Source of the DNA: Comamonadaceae bacterium
GTDB taxonomy: Bacteria > Pseudomonadota > Gammaproteobacteria > Burkholderiales > Burkholderiaceae_C
Length of the DNA stretch: 64,000 nt
NCBI GenBank assembly: GCA_947373105.1
Contig: CANBWK010000003.1
Coordinates: forward strand, 1-64,000
Direction: 5' to 3'
Shown: positions 51,758 to 60,818 of the stretch, in pieces
Numbering within the stretch: position 1 is the first letter of the stretch
How the letters are laid out: each line of letters opens with the position of its first letter
Program-made: the position numbers and the translations under genes
The notes under the pieces: model-generated
Databases searched by the model: none
What the model was told of the DNA's origin: nothing
The model's input: only the letters and a program-made list of their open reading frames with translations

Positions 51758-52651
51758 TCAAGGCGATGGCATCACTTCCTGCAACAGCCAATTTTCAAAT
51801 TCAATGATCTTTTGCGATTTTTCTTTTGTATCTGAAAAAGAAATGTAGTAACCGCCCTTTGTCGCCACGCTGAAATCAAATGGGGCGGCCAACAATCCAC
51901 TGGCCAAGTCCTCTTGCACAAAAGCCATCAAACCCATCATCACGCCCAGTCCGTTGGCTGCTGCTTGGTAAGCTAAGGCCGCATTTTCAAACTTAAGCCC
52001 TTCGCGCCCATCGATAAAGTCAACCTTCGCTTCACGCAACCAGGTTGACCAATCATGGGGGCGATTCATTGAGCACAATCGATCATGAAACCGCAGATCA
52101 TCGGGTTTGTTCAATGGTTTTTTGCCTTTCAAAAGTCCCGGAGAACACACAGGAATTAAGGTTTCCTCAAACAACAATTTAAATCCTGACTGCTCGGGGG
52201 GAACGGGTTCAGAGTGGATGCTGATGTCAATATCTTCAGTACGGTAATTCACACGCTGATGGGATGTCGTTATTTGGACTTCTGTATCAGGATAGCGGGC
52301 ATGAAATCTTGCCAATCGCGGCATCAACCATCGAATGGCGAATGTAGGGGGCAACTTAATACGAAGAAGTCGATCTTCTTGCCTGGGCATCAACTGCCTT
52401 GTGCTGCGATCAATGCCATCAAAGATGTCACGCATGGCGACGAAATAAGTTTGTCCCTGAGCAGTCAATTCAATGCTATGCCGACCTCTGGCAAACAACT
52501 TCAAACCCAGCCAAGCTTCTAAATTTGCGATTTGACGACTGACGGCCCCTTGTGTCACAAACAGCTCCTCCGCCGCTTTGGTAAAGCTCAAAGAGCGAGA
52601 CACGGCTTCGAAAGCACGCAGGGCGTTCAAGGGGGGAATTTTACGGGTCAC
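51758..52651 (-). CDS. LysR-family regulator (GcvA-like)
   Basis: A 297-residue LysR protein of the GcvA/AmpR-like group: PPLNALRAFEAVSRSLSFTKAAEELFVTQGAVSRQIANLE is the HTH, with LLRIKLPPTFAIRWLMPRL opening the effector domain. It is divergent from the Bug-leuCDB operon with 105 bases between starts, so it is the likely regulator of that operon. The gap contains the inverted-repeat-like TGCAACTTTATGCATTCTTGCAATAATGCA, rich in TGCA elements. Confidence 0.92.
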   Translation of the reverse strand: MTRKIPPLNALRAFEAVSRSLSFTKAAEELFVTQGAVSRQIANLEAWLGLKLFARGRHSIELTAQGQTYFVAMRDIFDGIDRSTRQLMPRQEDRLLRIKLPPTFAIRWLMPRLARFHARYPDTEVQITTSHQRVNYRTEDIDISIHSEPVPPEQSGFKLLFEETLIPVCSPGLLKGKKPLNKPDDLRFHDRLCSMNRPHDWSTWLREAKVDFIDGREGLKFENAALAYQAAANGLGVMMGLMAFVQEDLASGLLAAPFDFSVATKGGYYISFSDTKEKSQKIIEFENWLLQEVMPSP

Positions 52652-52756
52652 AGCATTAAGGAATGATTTTTTCTCATTTCATTATGCGTTAATTTTGATT
52701 GCAACTTTATGCATTCTTGCAATAATGCATGAGACAAATACCACTGGAGACGAGAG

Positions 52757-53728
52757 ATGAATAAACGGCATATCTTTGCAATCTTGGCCTTGCTCTGCAT
52801 GTCAGCTGGCACTTCGGCGCAAACCAGCAGTAACTACCCGAATCAACCTATTCGGCTGATGGTACCGTGGCCCGCAGGCGGCGGCGTTGACACCACTGCC
52901 CGCATGATTGCTGAGCCATTGGGCAAACGCTTGGGTCAATCCATCGTCATTGAGAACAAGGGCGGCGCAGGCGGGAACATCGGGACCGAAATCGCAGCAC
53001 GCGCAAAACCAGATGGCTACAACTTACTGATGGGCTCCATCACACCCAATGCGATCAATGTGCACCTTTACCCCAAGTTGCCCTTCGATTTGATCAAGGA
53101 CTTCACGCCCATCACTTTCATTTCATCTTTGCCCATATTTTTGGTTGTTCCCGCCAATTCACCGATCAAATCGGTGGCAGATTTACTGACATTCGCTAAG
53201 GCCAACCCTGGCAAGGTGACTTACGGCTCAGCAGGCGTCGGATCCTCTCAACATTTGGCGGCGGTGCAATTTATGGGCGCCACAAAAATAGACATGTTGC
53301 ACGTGCCCTATAAAGGCACCGCACCAGCAGAGGCCGACTTGATGGCCGGTCACATTTCAGTGATGTTCGACACCGCCACAGCCATCCCCTTCATCAACGG
53401 GGGCAAACTCAAGGCCTTGGGCGTGATGTCCAAAAAACGCAACCCTGCACTGCCCAATGTACCGACGTTGGATGAAGCTGGCTTAAACGATCTGTATGCG
53501 TCATCCTGGTACGGACTCATGGGGCCAGCAGGAATGCCTGCAGGCATTGTGAACAAACTCAATGCGGAATTGAATGATGCGCTGCATTCCCCTGAAGTAC
53601 AAAAACGCATGTACGACTTGGGTGCAGAAATCGGCGGCGGAACACCCGCAGAATTTGCCAACTTCATTCAATCTGAAATTGCTCGTTATGCCGACATCGT
53701 CAAACGGTCTGGCGCTAAATTCGAGTAA
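52757..53728 (+). CDS. Bug/TctC-family periplasmic binding protein
   Basis: A 323-residue Bug receptor with signal peptide ending GTSAQ. Blocks: VPWPAGGGVDTTARMI, IENKGGAGGNIGTEIAA, SAGVGSSQHLAAVQF, VPYKGTAPAEADLMAG and KRNPALPNVPTLDEAG. SD GGAGACGAGAG precedes ATG 52757. It opens the operon with leuC, leuD and leuB-type genes, five bases before leuC, a pairing that suggests capture of a hydroxy-dicarboxylate handled by those enzymes. Confidence 0.93.
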   Translation: MNKRHIFAILALLCMSAGTSAQTSSNYPNQPIRLMVPWPAGGGVDTTARMIAEPLGKRLGQSIVIENKGGAGGNIGTEIAARAKPDGYNLLMGSITPNAINVHLYPKLPFDLIKDFTPITFISSLPIFLVVPANSPIKSVADLLTFAKANPGKVTYGSAGVGSSQHLAAVQFMGATKIDMLHVPYKGTAPAEADLMAGHISVMFDTATAIPFINGGKLKALGVMSKKRNPALPNVPTLDEAGLNDLYASSWYGLMGPAGMPAGIVNKLNAELNDALHSPEVQKRMYDLGAEIGGGTPAEFANFIQSEIARYADIVKRSGAKFE

Positions 53729-53733
53729 AAGCC

Positions 53734-55158
53734 ATGCAGCAAACCCAATCCAAGGCACAAGTCCAGACCTTGTTTGAAAAAATATGGCAGACCCATGTGG
53801 TGATGCAGCGCGACGACGGGGCCTGCCTGATGTATGTCGATCGACATTTGATACAGGATGGATCAGCCCCAGCATTTGAAATGCTCCACCAACGTCAGCT
53901 CAAGACACGCGTACCTTCCAAGGCATTTGGAACCCCAGACCATTACATCCCGACGCTCGGAAGGGACCTAACGACGATCCAAGACCCTGAAAAAAGAGCC
54001 ATGGCGCAGGCCTTGGAAGACGATTGCGAAAGCCACGATATTCCTTTTTTTGGACTTCAGGATGCCAGGCAAGGCATCATTCACGTGATCGCACCCGAGC
54101 AGGGTCTTAGCCAGCCGGGTCAGCTGCTGGTTTGCGGCGACAGTCATACCGCCACACATGGCGCATTTGGCGCCCTCGCCTTCGGCATTGGCGCCTCTGA
54201 AGTTGCACATGTTCTTGCGACACAAACGGTCTGGCAAAGAAAACCTTTAACGCTGCGCATCAACATCGAAGGCAAATTAGGGAAAGGCGTCACAGCCAAA
54301 GACATCATCCTCGCCATCATCGGCAAGATCGGTGCAGCGGGAGCCGTGGGGCATGTCATCGAATACACAGGTGAGACCATTCGCCATCTGTCAATGCAGG
54401 AACGCATGACCGTGTGCAATATGTCCATAGAAGCGGGTGGGCGTGCGGGCATGATCGCCCCCGATTCAAAAACGATTGAATGGCTTAAGGACAAGCCCTA
54501 TGCGCCAGCAGGCCCCGACTGGGATTTGGCATTGAAAAAATGGCGCGGTCTTTTCAGTGATCCTGACGCTGTTTTCGACAAAGTGGTTGAAATGCGGGCA
54601 GAGGAAATTTCTCCCATGGTGACATGGGGTAATAGTCCAGAAGATGTATTGCCGATCACTGGCGCTGTCCCGTTTCCGGCTGATGCCTCAAGCGCTCTCA
54701 AACGCCAAGCCATAGAAAATACGCAGTTGTATATGAACCTGACTCCAGGTCAAAAACTAACTGAGATCGCAATTGACCACGTGTTCATTGGCTCTTGCAC
54801 CAATGGCCGGATAGAAGATCTTCGGTCAGCCGCCGCCGTAGCAAAAAACCGCCATGTGGCCAAGGGCGTGCAAGCATGGGTGGTACCCGGCTCAGGGTTG
54901 GTTAAAAGGCAAGCCGAACAAGAGGGGTTGCATCAGGTGTTTATAAACGCAGGATTTCAATGGCGAGAACCTGGTTGCTCAATGTGCCTTGGCACCAATG
55001 GCGACCAAGTGCTGGCCGGACAGCGATGTGCGTCGACATCCAATCGTAACTTTGTGGGACGCCAAGGACCTGGCTCAAGAACGCACCTGATGAGCCCCGC
55101 GATGGCCGCTGCAGCCGCAGTGACCGGTCGATTAACCGATGTGCGCGATCTGATTTGA
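53734..55158 (+). CDS. leuC: 3-Isopropylmalate dehydratase large subunit (LeuC family)
   Basis: A 474-residue aconitase-superfamily large subunit. Substrate and cluster motifs: GDSHTATHGAFGALAFGIG, GSCTNGRIEDL and CSMCLGTN, giving the three Cys ligands of the 4Fe-4S cluster. Length matches bacterial LeuC. It isomerises 2- to 3-isopropylmalate (or a homologous alkylmalate) together with LeuD. Placement after a Bug gene rather than the usual leucine neighbours raises the possibility of a catabolic paralogue, which cannot be settled here. Confidence 0.92.
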   Translation: MQQTQSKAQVQTLFEKIWQTHVVMQRDDGACLMYVDRHLIQDGSAPAFEMLHQRQLKTRVPSKAFGTPDHYIPTLGRDLTTIQDPEKRAMAQALEDDCESHDIPFFGLQDARQGIIHVIAPEQGLSQPGQLLVCGDSHTATHGAFGALAFGIGASEVAHVLATQTVWQRKPLTLRINIEGKLGKGVTAKDIILAIIGKIGAAGAVGHVIEYTGETIRHLSMQERMTVCNMSIEAGGRAGMIAPDSKTIEWLKDKPYAPAGPDWDLALKKWRGLFSDPDAVFDKVVEMRAEEISPMVTWGNSPEDVLPITGAVPFPADASSALKRQAIENTQLYMNLTPGQKLTEIAIDHVFIGSCTNGRIEDLRSAAAVAKNRHVAKGVQAWVVPGSGLVKRQAEQEGLHQVFINAGFQWREPGCSMCLGTNGDQVLAGQRCASTSNRNFVGRQGPGSRTHLMSPAMAAAAAVTGRLTDVRDLI

Positions 55159-55168
55159 GATGTACATT

Positions 55169-55759
55169 ATGGAAAAATTCAAAACGCTTCAAAGTGTGAT
55201 GATGCCCTTGGACAAGGTCAACATTGACACCGATCAAATTTTGCCTGCCAGGTATCTCCAAAAACCCCGAGCCAACAACTTTGGGGAGTATTTGTTCAAA
55301 GATGTTCGTCACGACAGCAATGGGGCACTCAAACCGGAATTTGTGCTCAATCAAGCCCAATACGTCAATGCCAAAATCATGCTTGCCAAGGATAATTTTG
55401 GATGTGGCTCATCACGCGAGCATGCGGTATGGGCTATTTATGACGCAGGCTTTAGAGCCGTGATTGCACCTAGTTTTGGGGATATTTTTTTCAACAATGC
55501 CCTCAAAAATGGACTGCTTCCGATCCGACTTAGCACATCCAATGTTGTCACACTGTTCAACTTAACCCAACAAAATTCTGCATCTCGGGTTGTCATAGAT
55601 CTGGCTGCGCAAACTGTGTTGGCCAGCCCTGATTTCAGCGCTTCCTTTGAGATCGATTCATTCTCCAAGCAATGCTTTCTGGAGGGACTTGATGAATTGG
55701 GCTACACACTGAGTCTGCTTCCCCAAATTGAAGCTTTTGAAAAAACGCTGATTTCCTAA
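55169..55759 (+). CDS. leuD: 3-Isopropylmalate dehydratase small subunit (LeuD family)
   Basis: A 196-residue small subunit. DKVNIDTDQILPARYL at the N-terminus and NFGCGSSREHAVWAIYDAGFRAVIAPSFGDIFFNNALKNG form the aconitase swivel domain. I prefer ATG 55169 (MEKFKTLQ, the common family start) over 55160; it overlies the TTGAGATG SD. It lies ten bases after leuC and completes the dehydratase. Confidence 0.92.
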   Translation: MEKFKTLQSVMMPLDKVNIDTDQILPARYLQKPRANNFGEYLFKDVRHDSNGALKPEFVLNQAQYVNAKIMLAKDNFGCGSSREHAVWAIYDAGFRAVIAPSFGDIFFNNALKNGLLPIRLSTSNVVTLFNLTQQNSASRVVIDLAAQTVLASPDFSASFEIDSFSKQCFLEGLDELGYTLSLLPQIEAFEKTLIS

Positions 55760-55786
55760 TTTGTTAACTTATCAAAAATCAACACC

Positions 55787-56863
55787 ATGAAAATTGCAGT
55801 CATGCCCGGCGACGGAATCGGACAAGAAGTCACAGACCAAGCCGTCAAGGTCCTCAAGGCGGTGGTCGGAAACCATCCGATGGAGTTGGTCTACGCCCCT
55901 GTGGGTCAAGCAGGTGTCGATGCAGCAGGTGATCCATTGCCTCTGCAAACCCGTGAAATTGCCGACAAAGCTGAAGCCATTTTGTTTGGCTCTGCTGGGG
56001 TGCCCGGAGATGAAGCCATTGAGTACAACATGCGACCTGGGGCCAGTTTATTGAGGCTGAGAAAGCAGCTCAATCTCTTTGCTAATTTTCGTCCTGCGTT
56101 CTTATTTCCAGAACTGATTGGGGCGTCCACCCTTAAACCAGAAGTGGTAGAGGGTTTGGACATCATGATCTTGAGAGAACTCACAGGCGATATCTATTTT
56201 GGCGAGCCAAGAGGCGTTCATACCTTACCCAACGGCGAAAGAGAGGCTTTCAACACCATGCGGTACAGCGAATCAGAAATTCGCAGGATAGGCCATGTGG
56301 CATTTCAAACGGCCCGCTTGCGTCACCACAAGGTGTGCTCCGTGGACAAGGCCAATGTATTGGAAACCATGCAATTGTGGCGCGAAGTCATGACCGAGGT
56401 GGGTCGCGAATACCCGGACGTGGAACTCAGCCACCTTTTTGTAGATGCGGCCGCCATGCAACTGATGCGCGCACCCAAGCAATTTGATGTGATGGTCACA
56501 GGTAATATTTTTGGCGACATTCTCTCGGATGCAGCGGCCATGCTGACCGGCTCGATTGGCATGTTGCCTTCGGCATCTCTATCAACAGGGAACAAAGGGC
56601 TTTACGAACCGGTCCATGGCACAGCCCCTGATATTGCAGGTCAGAATTTGGCCAATCCACTGGCTTCCATTCTGTCCATGGCCATGATGCTGCGCCTGAG
56701 CTTTCACCAGCCTGAATTGGCCCTCAAAGTCGAACGCGCAGTTCAACATGTTCTGGCTGATGGCCTGAGAACAGGGGATATTTACCAGCCTGGATGCGAA
56801 CAAGTCGGCACCCGGGAAATGGGAAATGCTGTTGTGAAGGCGCTCGCGCGATTGCCTAGATAA
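55787..56863 (+). CDS. leuB: 3-Isopropylmalate dehydrogenase (LeuB family)
   Basis: A 358-residue beta-decarboxylating dehydrogenase. [18 protein letters not shown] opens the fold; [29 protein letters not shown], the Lys-Asn in SVDKANVLE, Asp ligands in [26 protein letters not shown], and [18 protein letters not shown] (cofactor and substrate) match LeuB rather than isocitrate dehydrogenase. It oxidises 3-isopropylmalate with NAD and releases CO2. With leuC/D it makes a complete isomerise-then-decarboxylate module behind a binding protein; leuA is not in the window. Confidence 0.92.
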   Translation: MKIAVMPGDGIGQEVTDQAVKVLKAVVGNHPMELVYAPVGQAGVDAAGDPLPLQTREIADKAEAILFGSAGVPGDEAIEYNMRPGASLLRLRKQLNLFANFRPAFLFPELIGASTLKPEVVEGLDIMILRELTGDIYFGEPRGVHTLPNGEREAFNTMRYSESEIRRIGHVAFQTARLRHHKVCSVDKANVLETMQLWREVMTEVGREYPDVELSHLFVDAAAMQLMRAPKQFDVMVTGNIFGDILSDAAAMLTGSIGMLPSASLSTGNKGLYEPVHGTAPDIAGQNLANPLASILSMAMMLRLSFHQPELALKVERAVQHVLADGLRTGDIYQPGCEQVGTREMGNAVVKALARLPR

Positions 56864-56931
56864 AGCCCAGACGAAGACATTAGGGATTACCTTATATAGA
56901 GATGTCAATAAATGAATCATCATGATAAAAC

Positions 56932-57750
56932 ATGAAGACGCATGAACTTTTTGACATTCAAGATCAGGTAGTGGCCATCACTGGTGCCGCCAGCGGGATT
57001 GGGCTGGCCTACGCAGAAGTCATGGCAGTGAATGGCGCGAAGGTCAACTTGATTGATGTTGACGAGAAGGCACTGCTTGAAGCCGTGCTGTGGCTCCAAG
57101 AAAAAGGGGCGAATGTACATGGTGAATTAGCGGATGTAACGGAGTCGAGCACCTTGCAAAAGGCCTTCAACTCCATCATGGAACGCCATGGGAAGCTGGA
57201 TATTGTTTTTGCCAACGCGGGCATTAGCGGTGGCCCGGGGTTTCTTAAAGGCAATGGAGAACGCAATCCTGCAGGGGAAGTTGAGAATCTCTCCCTTGAT
57301 GTCTGGGAAAAGGTTTTTGCGACCAATGTCACTTCCATCTTGCGTACGTTGCAAATAGTTGCTCCACATATGAAACGACAGGGCCACGGTCGCGTAATCG
57401 TCACCAGTTCGATTTCAGCCTCAATGCCGGAGTCATTGGTCAGCTCTATTTATGCCATCTCTAAAGGAACCGTAGGCCATATGGTTCGGCAATATGCGTT
57501 CGAGCTTGCAAAGTACAACATTCTTGTCAATGCCATCGCACCAGGACCGGTTGTGACAAACATTGGCGGTGGACGCCTGAAATTTGAGGAGTCGCGCAAG
57601 CCTTTTGAAGAATCTGCGCCACTGGGCAAAATAGCCCGCACGTCAGACCTTCAGGGGGCCGCTTTGTTTTTGGCATCTGCTGCTTCAAGTATGGTGACAG
57701 GTACACAAATCGTGATCGATGGCGGTAGAACACTTGGCAAAGCGAATTAA
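56932..57750 (+). CDS. Short-chain dehydrogenase/reductase
   Basis: A 272-residue SDR. TGAASGIGLAYAEVMAV is the cofactor loop, VDVDEKALL after beta2 suggests NAD, FANAGISGGPG is the NAG motif, Ser in VTSSISASMPES and YAISK form the catalytic set, and VIDGGRTLGKAN ends the fold. It follows leuB by 68 bases and precedes a MarR regulator by three, so it may belong to either the leu-like operon or the start of the ABC transporter set. Confidence 0.92.
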   Translation: MKTHELFDIQDQVVAITGAASGIGLAYAEVMAVNGAKVNLIDVDEKALLEAVLWLQEKGANVHGELADVTESSTLQKAFNSIMERHGKLDIVFANAGISGGPGFLKGNGERNPAGEVENLSLDVWEKVFATNVTSILRTLQIVAPHMKRQGHGRVIVTSSISASMPESLVSSIYAISKGTVGHMVRQYAFELAKYNILVNAIAPGPVVTNIGGGRLKFEESRKPFEESAPLGKIARTSDLQGAALFLASAASSMVTGTQIVIDGGRTLGKAN

Positions 57751-57753
57751 GGG

Positions 57754-58239
57754 ATGACGGATCTTGCTTCACCAATCACCCCCTTGGCACGTGATTCACT
57801 TGCTCTTTTGGTGACCAGTCTCGCAGCTCGTTTAAACCGAGGCGCGACAGCTTATTACCAGCAGCACTTCGGCATTGGGATGGCTGAATTCCGGATTGTT
57901 CTTGCACTGGGACAGGAAAATGGACTGAATATCGGTGCCCTTGCTACGGTTGCAGAAGTAGACAAAGCAGCGGCCAGTCGAGGGTTACGCACACTTGAAC
58001 AACGTGGACTGGTTGAGCTGTTGCAGACCAGCTCTCGTGGGCGTGCGGCAATTGCTCAACTGACCATCCAAGGGCGGTCATTTGAATTTGATATTCGTAA
58101 GTCTGCCCAGCGCCGAGAGAACAAATTAACCGTCGTGTTCAGCGCAACTGAACTTGAATTCGCCAATGATTTTCTTTATAAATTAACAGGTCAAGTTGCC
58201 ATCATGAACAAGACCATTGCCGGTGAACATCCGTGTTGA
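57754..58239 (+). CDS. MarR-family transcriptional regulator
   Basis: A 161-residue MarR regulator. The winged HTH spans about residues 45-110 (FRIVLALGQENGLNIGALATVAEVDKAAASRGLRTLEQRGLVEL) with LQTSSRGRAAIAQLT as the wing. Flanking helices provide dimerisation. Such proteins repress catabolic genes until a phenolic or CoA ligand binds. It starts three bases after the SDR and precedes the ABC importer by 51 bases. Confidence 0.92.
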   Translation: MTDLASPITPLARDSLALLVTSLAARLNRGATAYYQQHFGIGMAEFRIVLALGQENGLNIGALATVAEVDKAAASRGLRTLEQRGLVELLQTSSRGRAAIAQLTIQGRSFEFDIRKSAQRRENKLTVVFSATELEFANDFLYKLTGQVAIMNKTIAGEHPC

Positions 58240-58290
58240 TTTGGAATCCTCCAAGCCACGGTCTTTTTTGAACTACGTCAGGAGATCATC

Positions 58291-59253
58291 ATGAAAAATA
58301 TGTCATTTAAGCGCCGAGCCCTGCTCTGCTTGACCGTTGCAAGCTCGATGTTCTTGGGACACGCAATGGCACAAACTAAGCCATTGATTACTGTCAACGC
58401 TGGCTTTGTTCCTGTGACAGATGTCGCTGCGCTGTATCTGGGAGAGGAAGTTGGCATTTTCAAAAAACATGGATTAACACTCAAAGCCAACATCGCCTCA
58501 ACAGGTGCAGTGCCTGCGGTCATGAGTGGTGAATATCATTTTGGTTTCACAGCTTTGGTGAACGTATTACAAGCGCGGGATAAAGGCCTTCCCTTGAAGA
58601 TCATTGCTGCGGGCTCCAGTTCAACGGGTGTCGCAGGAGCGGATGTCACAATGATTCATGCCAGCCCCAAAAGCGGCATCAAGTCAGCCAAGGACCTTGA
58701 AGGCAAAACGGCCAGCGTCAATGCGCTGAACGGTTTGCTTCAGATGCTAGGAAAGGCCGCTGTGAAAGCTGATGGGGGCGACCCCAGCAAGGTTCGGTTT
58801 ATTGAGCTAGGTTTTGCGGAAGCGCTTGCCGCATTGCAGGCAGGTAAAATCGATGCCATGGTTGGCGCGGAACCCTTCGGGACAGCAGCTATCGCTGCGG
58901 GACTGCCACCCATAGCATCGCCTTACCAAGCCATGACATCCAAAAGCCTCATGACTTCTACATACTTCACAAGCGAACAACAAATCAAGGCCAATCCAGA
59001 ATTATTCAAAGATTTGAGAGCGGCCATCAATGAGTCACTGGAATATGCGCAGAAGAACCCGGATGCAATCCGCAAACAATTGCCCAAGTTCACAAAATTA
59101 GGACCTGATGTCGCGGCCAAACTAATATTGCCAAGTTACCTTTCAGCCATTCCACGCGAATCCGTAGAAATGTTCTCCAAAACAGGCCAAGAATTTGGCA
59201 TGTTGACCAAGCCCGCAGTGTATGACGACGTTGTTTGGAATGGACAGAAATAA
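58291..59253 (+). CDS. ABC transporter substrate-binding protein (NMT1/SsuA-like)
   Basis: A 320-residue periplasmic binding protein of the NMT1/THI5/SsuA/TauA type. Signal peptide to about GHAMAQ. The mature start ITVNAGFVPVTDVAALYLGEEVGIFKKHGL is typical, with MSGEYHFGFTALVNVLQA and LAALQAGKIDAMVGAEPFG marking the two lobes. It binds small anionic or aromatic compounds (nitrate, sulfonates, pyrimidine precursors, aryl acids). SD AGGAG precedes the ATG. It opens a four-gene importer. Confidence 0.92.
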   Translation: MKNMSFKRRALLCLTVASSMFLGHAMAQTKPLITVNAGFVPVTDVAALYLGEEVGIFKKHGLTLKANIASTGAVPAVMSGEYHFGFTALVNVLQARDKGLPLKIIAAGSSSTGVAGADVTMIHASPKSGIKSAKDLEGKTASVNALNGLLQMLGKAAVKADGGDPSKVRFIELGFAEALAALQAGKIDAMVGAEPFGTAAIAAGLPPIASPYQAMTSKSLMTSTYFTSEQQIKANPELFKDLRAAINESLEYAQKNPDAIRKQLPKFTKLGPDVAAKLILPSYLSAIPRESVEMFSKTGQEFGMLTKPAVYDDVVWNGQK

Positions 59254-59256
59254 AAC

Positions 59257-60039
59257 ATGCTCACAGGCTTTGTTGAGAGGCTTGGCGGACTCTTAGGGAT
59301 TCTCTTGCTTGCAAGCGTTTGGGAGCTCGCTCCCCGCATTGGATTGATCAACCGTGATTTTTTTCCGCCACTGATCATCGTTTTATCCAAACTGCTTGAA
59401 ATGATTGCAACGCAAGAGTTTTGGGCCTACTGTCTCAGCACATTACGCACCTGGTCCTTGGGGTTGGTCATTGCCTCTGTGTCAGGTGTAATTGTGGGCT
59501 TGTTCATTGGTTTGACGCCTGGTGCCCGAAAGTACACCCACTCAACGATTGAGTTCCTGCGTCCTATTCCTTCGGTGGCCCTTATTCCTGGGGTTATATT
59601 GCTCTTTGGCTCACGCTATCAATCAGGCGTTGTGCTGATCACATACGCAGCTTTTTGGCAAGTTCTTTTGCAAATGCTGTACGGACTTAATGATATTGAT
59701 ACCGTAGCACGCGATACAGCACGCTCATTTCGCTTTAGTCGCTGGGGTTTTATAAGGCATGTGGCGTGGCCGACATTGTTGCCCTTTCTTTTTACCGGAA
59801 TGCGATTGGCAGCCGCCATGGCGCTTGTACTTGCGGTAACCGCCGAAATGGTGATTGGCAGTCATGGGCTGGGCCGAGGCATCGTCGTGGCTCAAACCTC
59901 CAATGCAACCGCAGAAGCTTACGCCCTGGTTTTGGTGGCTGGCTTGATGGGAGTGGCCATCAACTTGGCGGCCCGTGTGATCGAAACCAAGATACTCAGT
60001 TGGCACCCTAGCGTTCGGGTAATGAAGGCCCCGCAATGA
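59257..60039 (+). CDS. ABC transporter permease (SsuC/TauC-like)
   Basis: A 260-residue inner-membrane permease with about six helices. The cytoplasmic EAA loop, which contacts the ATPase, is visible as DIDTVARDTARSFRFSRWGFIRHVAWP. It starts three bases after the binding protein and overlaps the second permease by ATGA. The pair of different permeases suggests a heterodimeric channel, less usual for this family, where one permease gene is common. Confidence 0.92.
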   Translation: MLTGFVERLGGLLGILLLASVWELAPRIGLINRDFFPPLIIVLSKLLEMIATQEFWAYCLSTLRTWSLGLVIASVSGVIVGLFIGLTPGARKYTHSTIEFLRPIPSVALIPGVILLFGSRYQSGVVLITYAAFWQVLLQMLYGLNDIDTVARDTARSFRFSRWGFIRHVAWPTLLPFLFTGMRLAAAMALVLAVTAEMVIGSHGLGRGIVVAQTSNATAEAYALVLVAGLMGVAINLAARVIETKILSWHPSVRVMKAPQ

Positions 60040-60815
60040 TCAAATTCTTCATGCGCAAACTTTTAATTGAACTGACACTGCCCGTGATCTTGTTCACAGC
60101 ACTTTACATGCTGAGTTCGAGCTCGAAGAATTTTTATTTCCCCCCACTTTCAACCGTCCTAAAGCAATTTGACGCCTTGTGGCTTGGCCCACGATTTTTT
60201 GCCGACGTACTTCCAAGTCTTCGTCGCTTGATGGTGGGGTACTTATTTTCATGCGTTGCAGGCATCGGTTTAGGTATTCCTATTGGTATTTATCCCACTT
60301 TGCGCCGTGCAGTGGAACCGATGTTGGAGTTCTTCCGTGCTATTCCTCCAGTTGCCATGATCCCGCTGCTGATTGTCAGCATGGGATTTGGCGACAGCAT
60401 GAAGATAACCATCATTGCGGCTGGTGCAATCTGGCCCATACTCCTCAATACCGTGGAAGGCGTTAAGGCCGCCGACTCGGTGCTTGACGACACTTGTCGC
60501 GTCTACAAAATAAGTGGTTTTGCGCGTTTAAGGCACTTTTTAATTCCCGGCGCGTCGCCTCAAATTATCGTGGGCATGCGACTGGGTTTGTCAATTGGCA
60601 TCGTATTGATGGTCATTAGCGAAATGTTTGCAGCATTCGATGGATTGGGAGCTGCGATCATTTATTTTCAGCGAAGTTATGAAATTCCTTCCATGTGGAG
60701 CGGCGTTTTAATGCTTGGGATTTTTGGATTTACCCTCTCCATTGTGTTCATACAGTTCGAACGCCAAGTACTCAAGTGGTACTACGGCATGCGCGAGCTT
60801 GACCGGAAAAATTAA
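60036..60815 (+). CDS. ABC transporter permease (SsuC/TauC-like), second subunit
   Basis: A 259-residue permease. The EAA loop reads VKAADSVLDDTCRVYKISGFARLRHFLIPGASP. Helix positions match the preceding permease but identity looks low, so the two are not a recent duplication. ATG 60036 overlaps the previous stop by four bases; the ATPase follows after three bases. Confidence 0.92.
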   Translation: MIKFFMRKLLIELTLPVILFTALYMLSSSSKNFYFPPLSTVLKQFDALWLGPRFFADVLPSLRRLMVGYLFSCVAGIGLGIPIGIYPTLRRAVEPMLEFFRAIPPVAMIPLLIVSMGFGDSMKITIIAAGAIWPILLNTVEGVKAADSVLDDTCRVYKISGFARLRHFLIPGASPQIIVGMRLGLSIGIVLMVISEMFAAFDGLGAAIIYFQRSYEIPSMWSGVLMLGIFGFTLSIVFIQFERQVLKWYYGMRELDRKN

Positions 60816-60818
60816 ATC

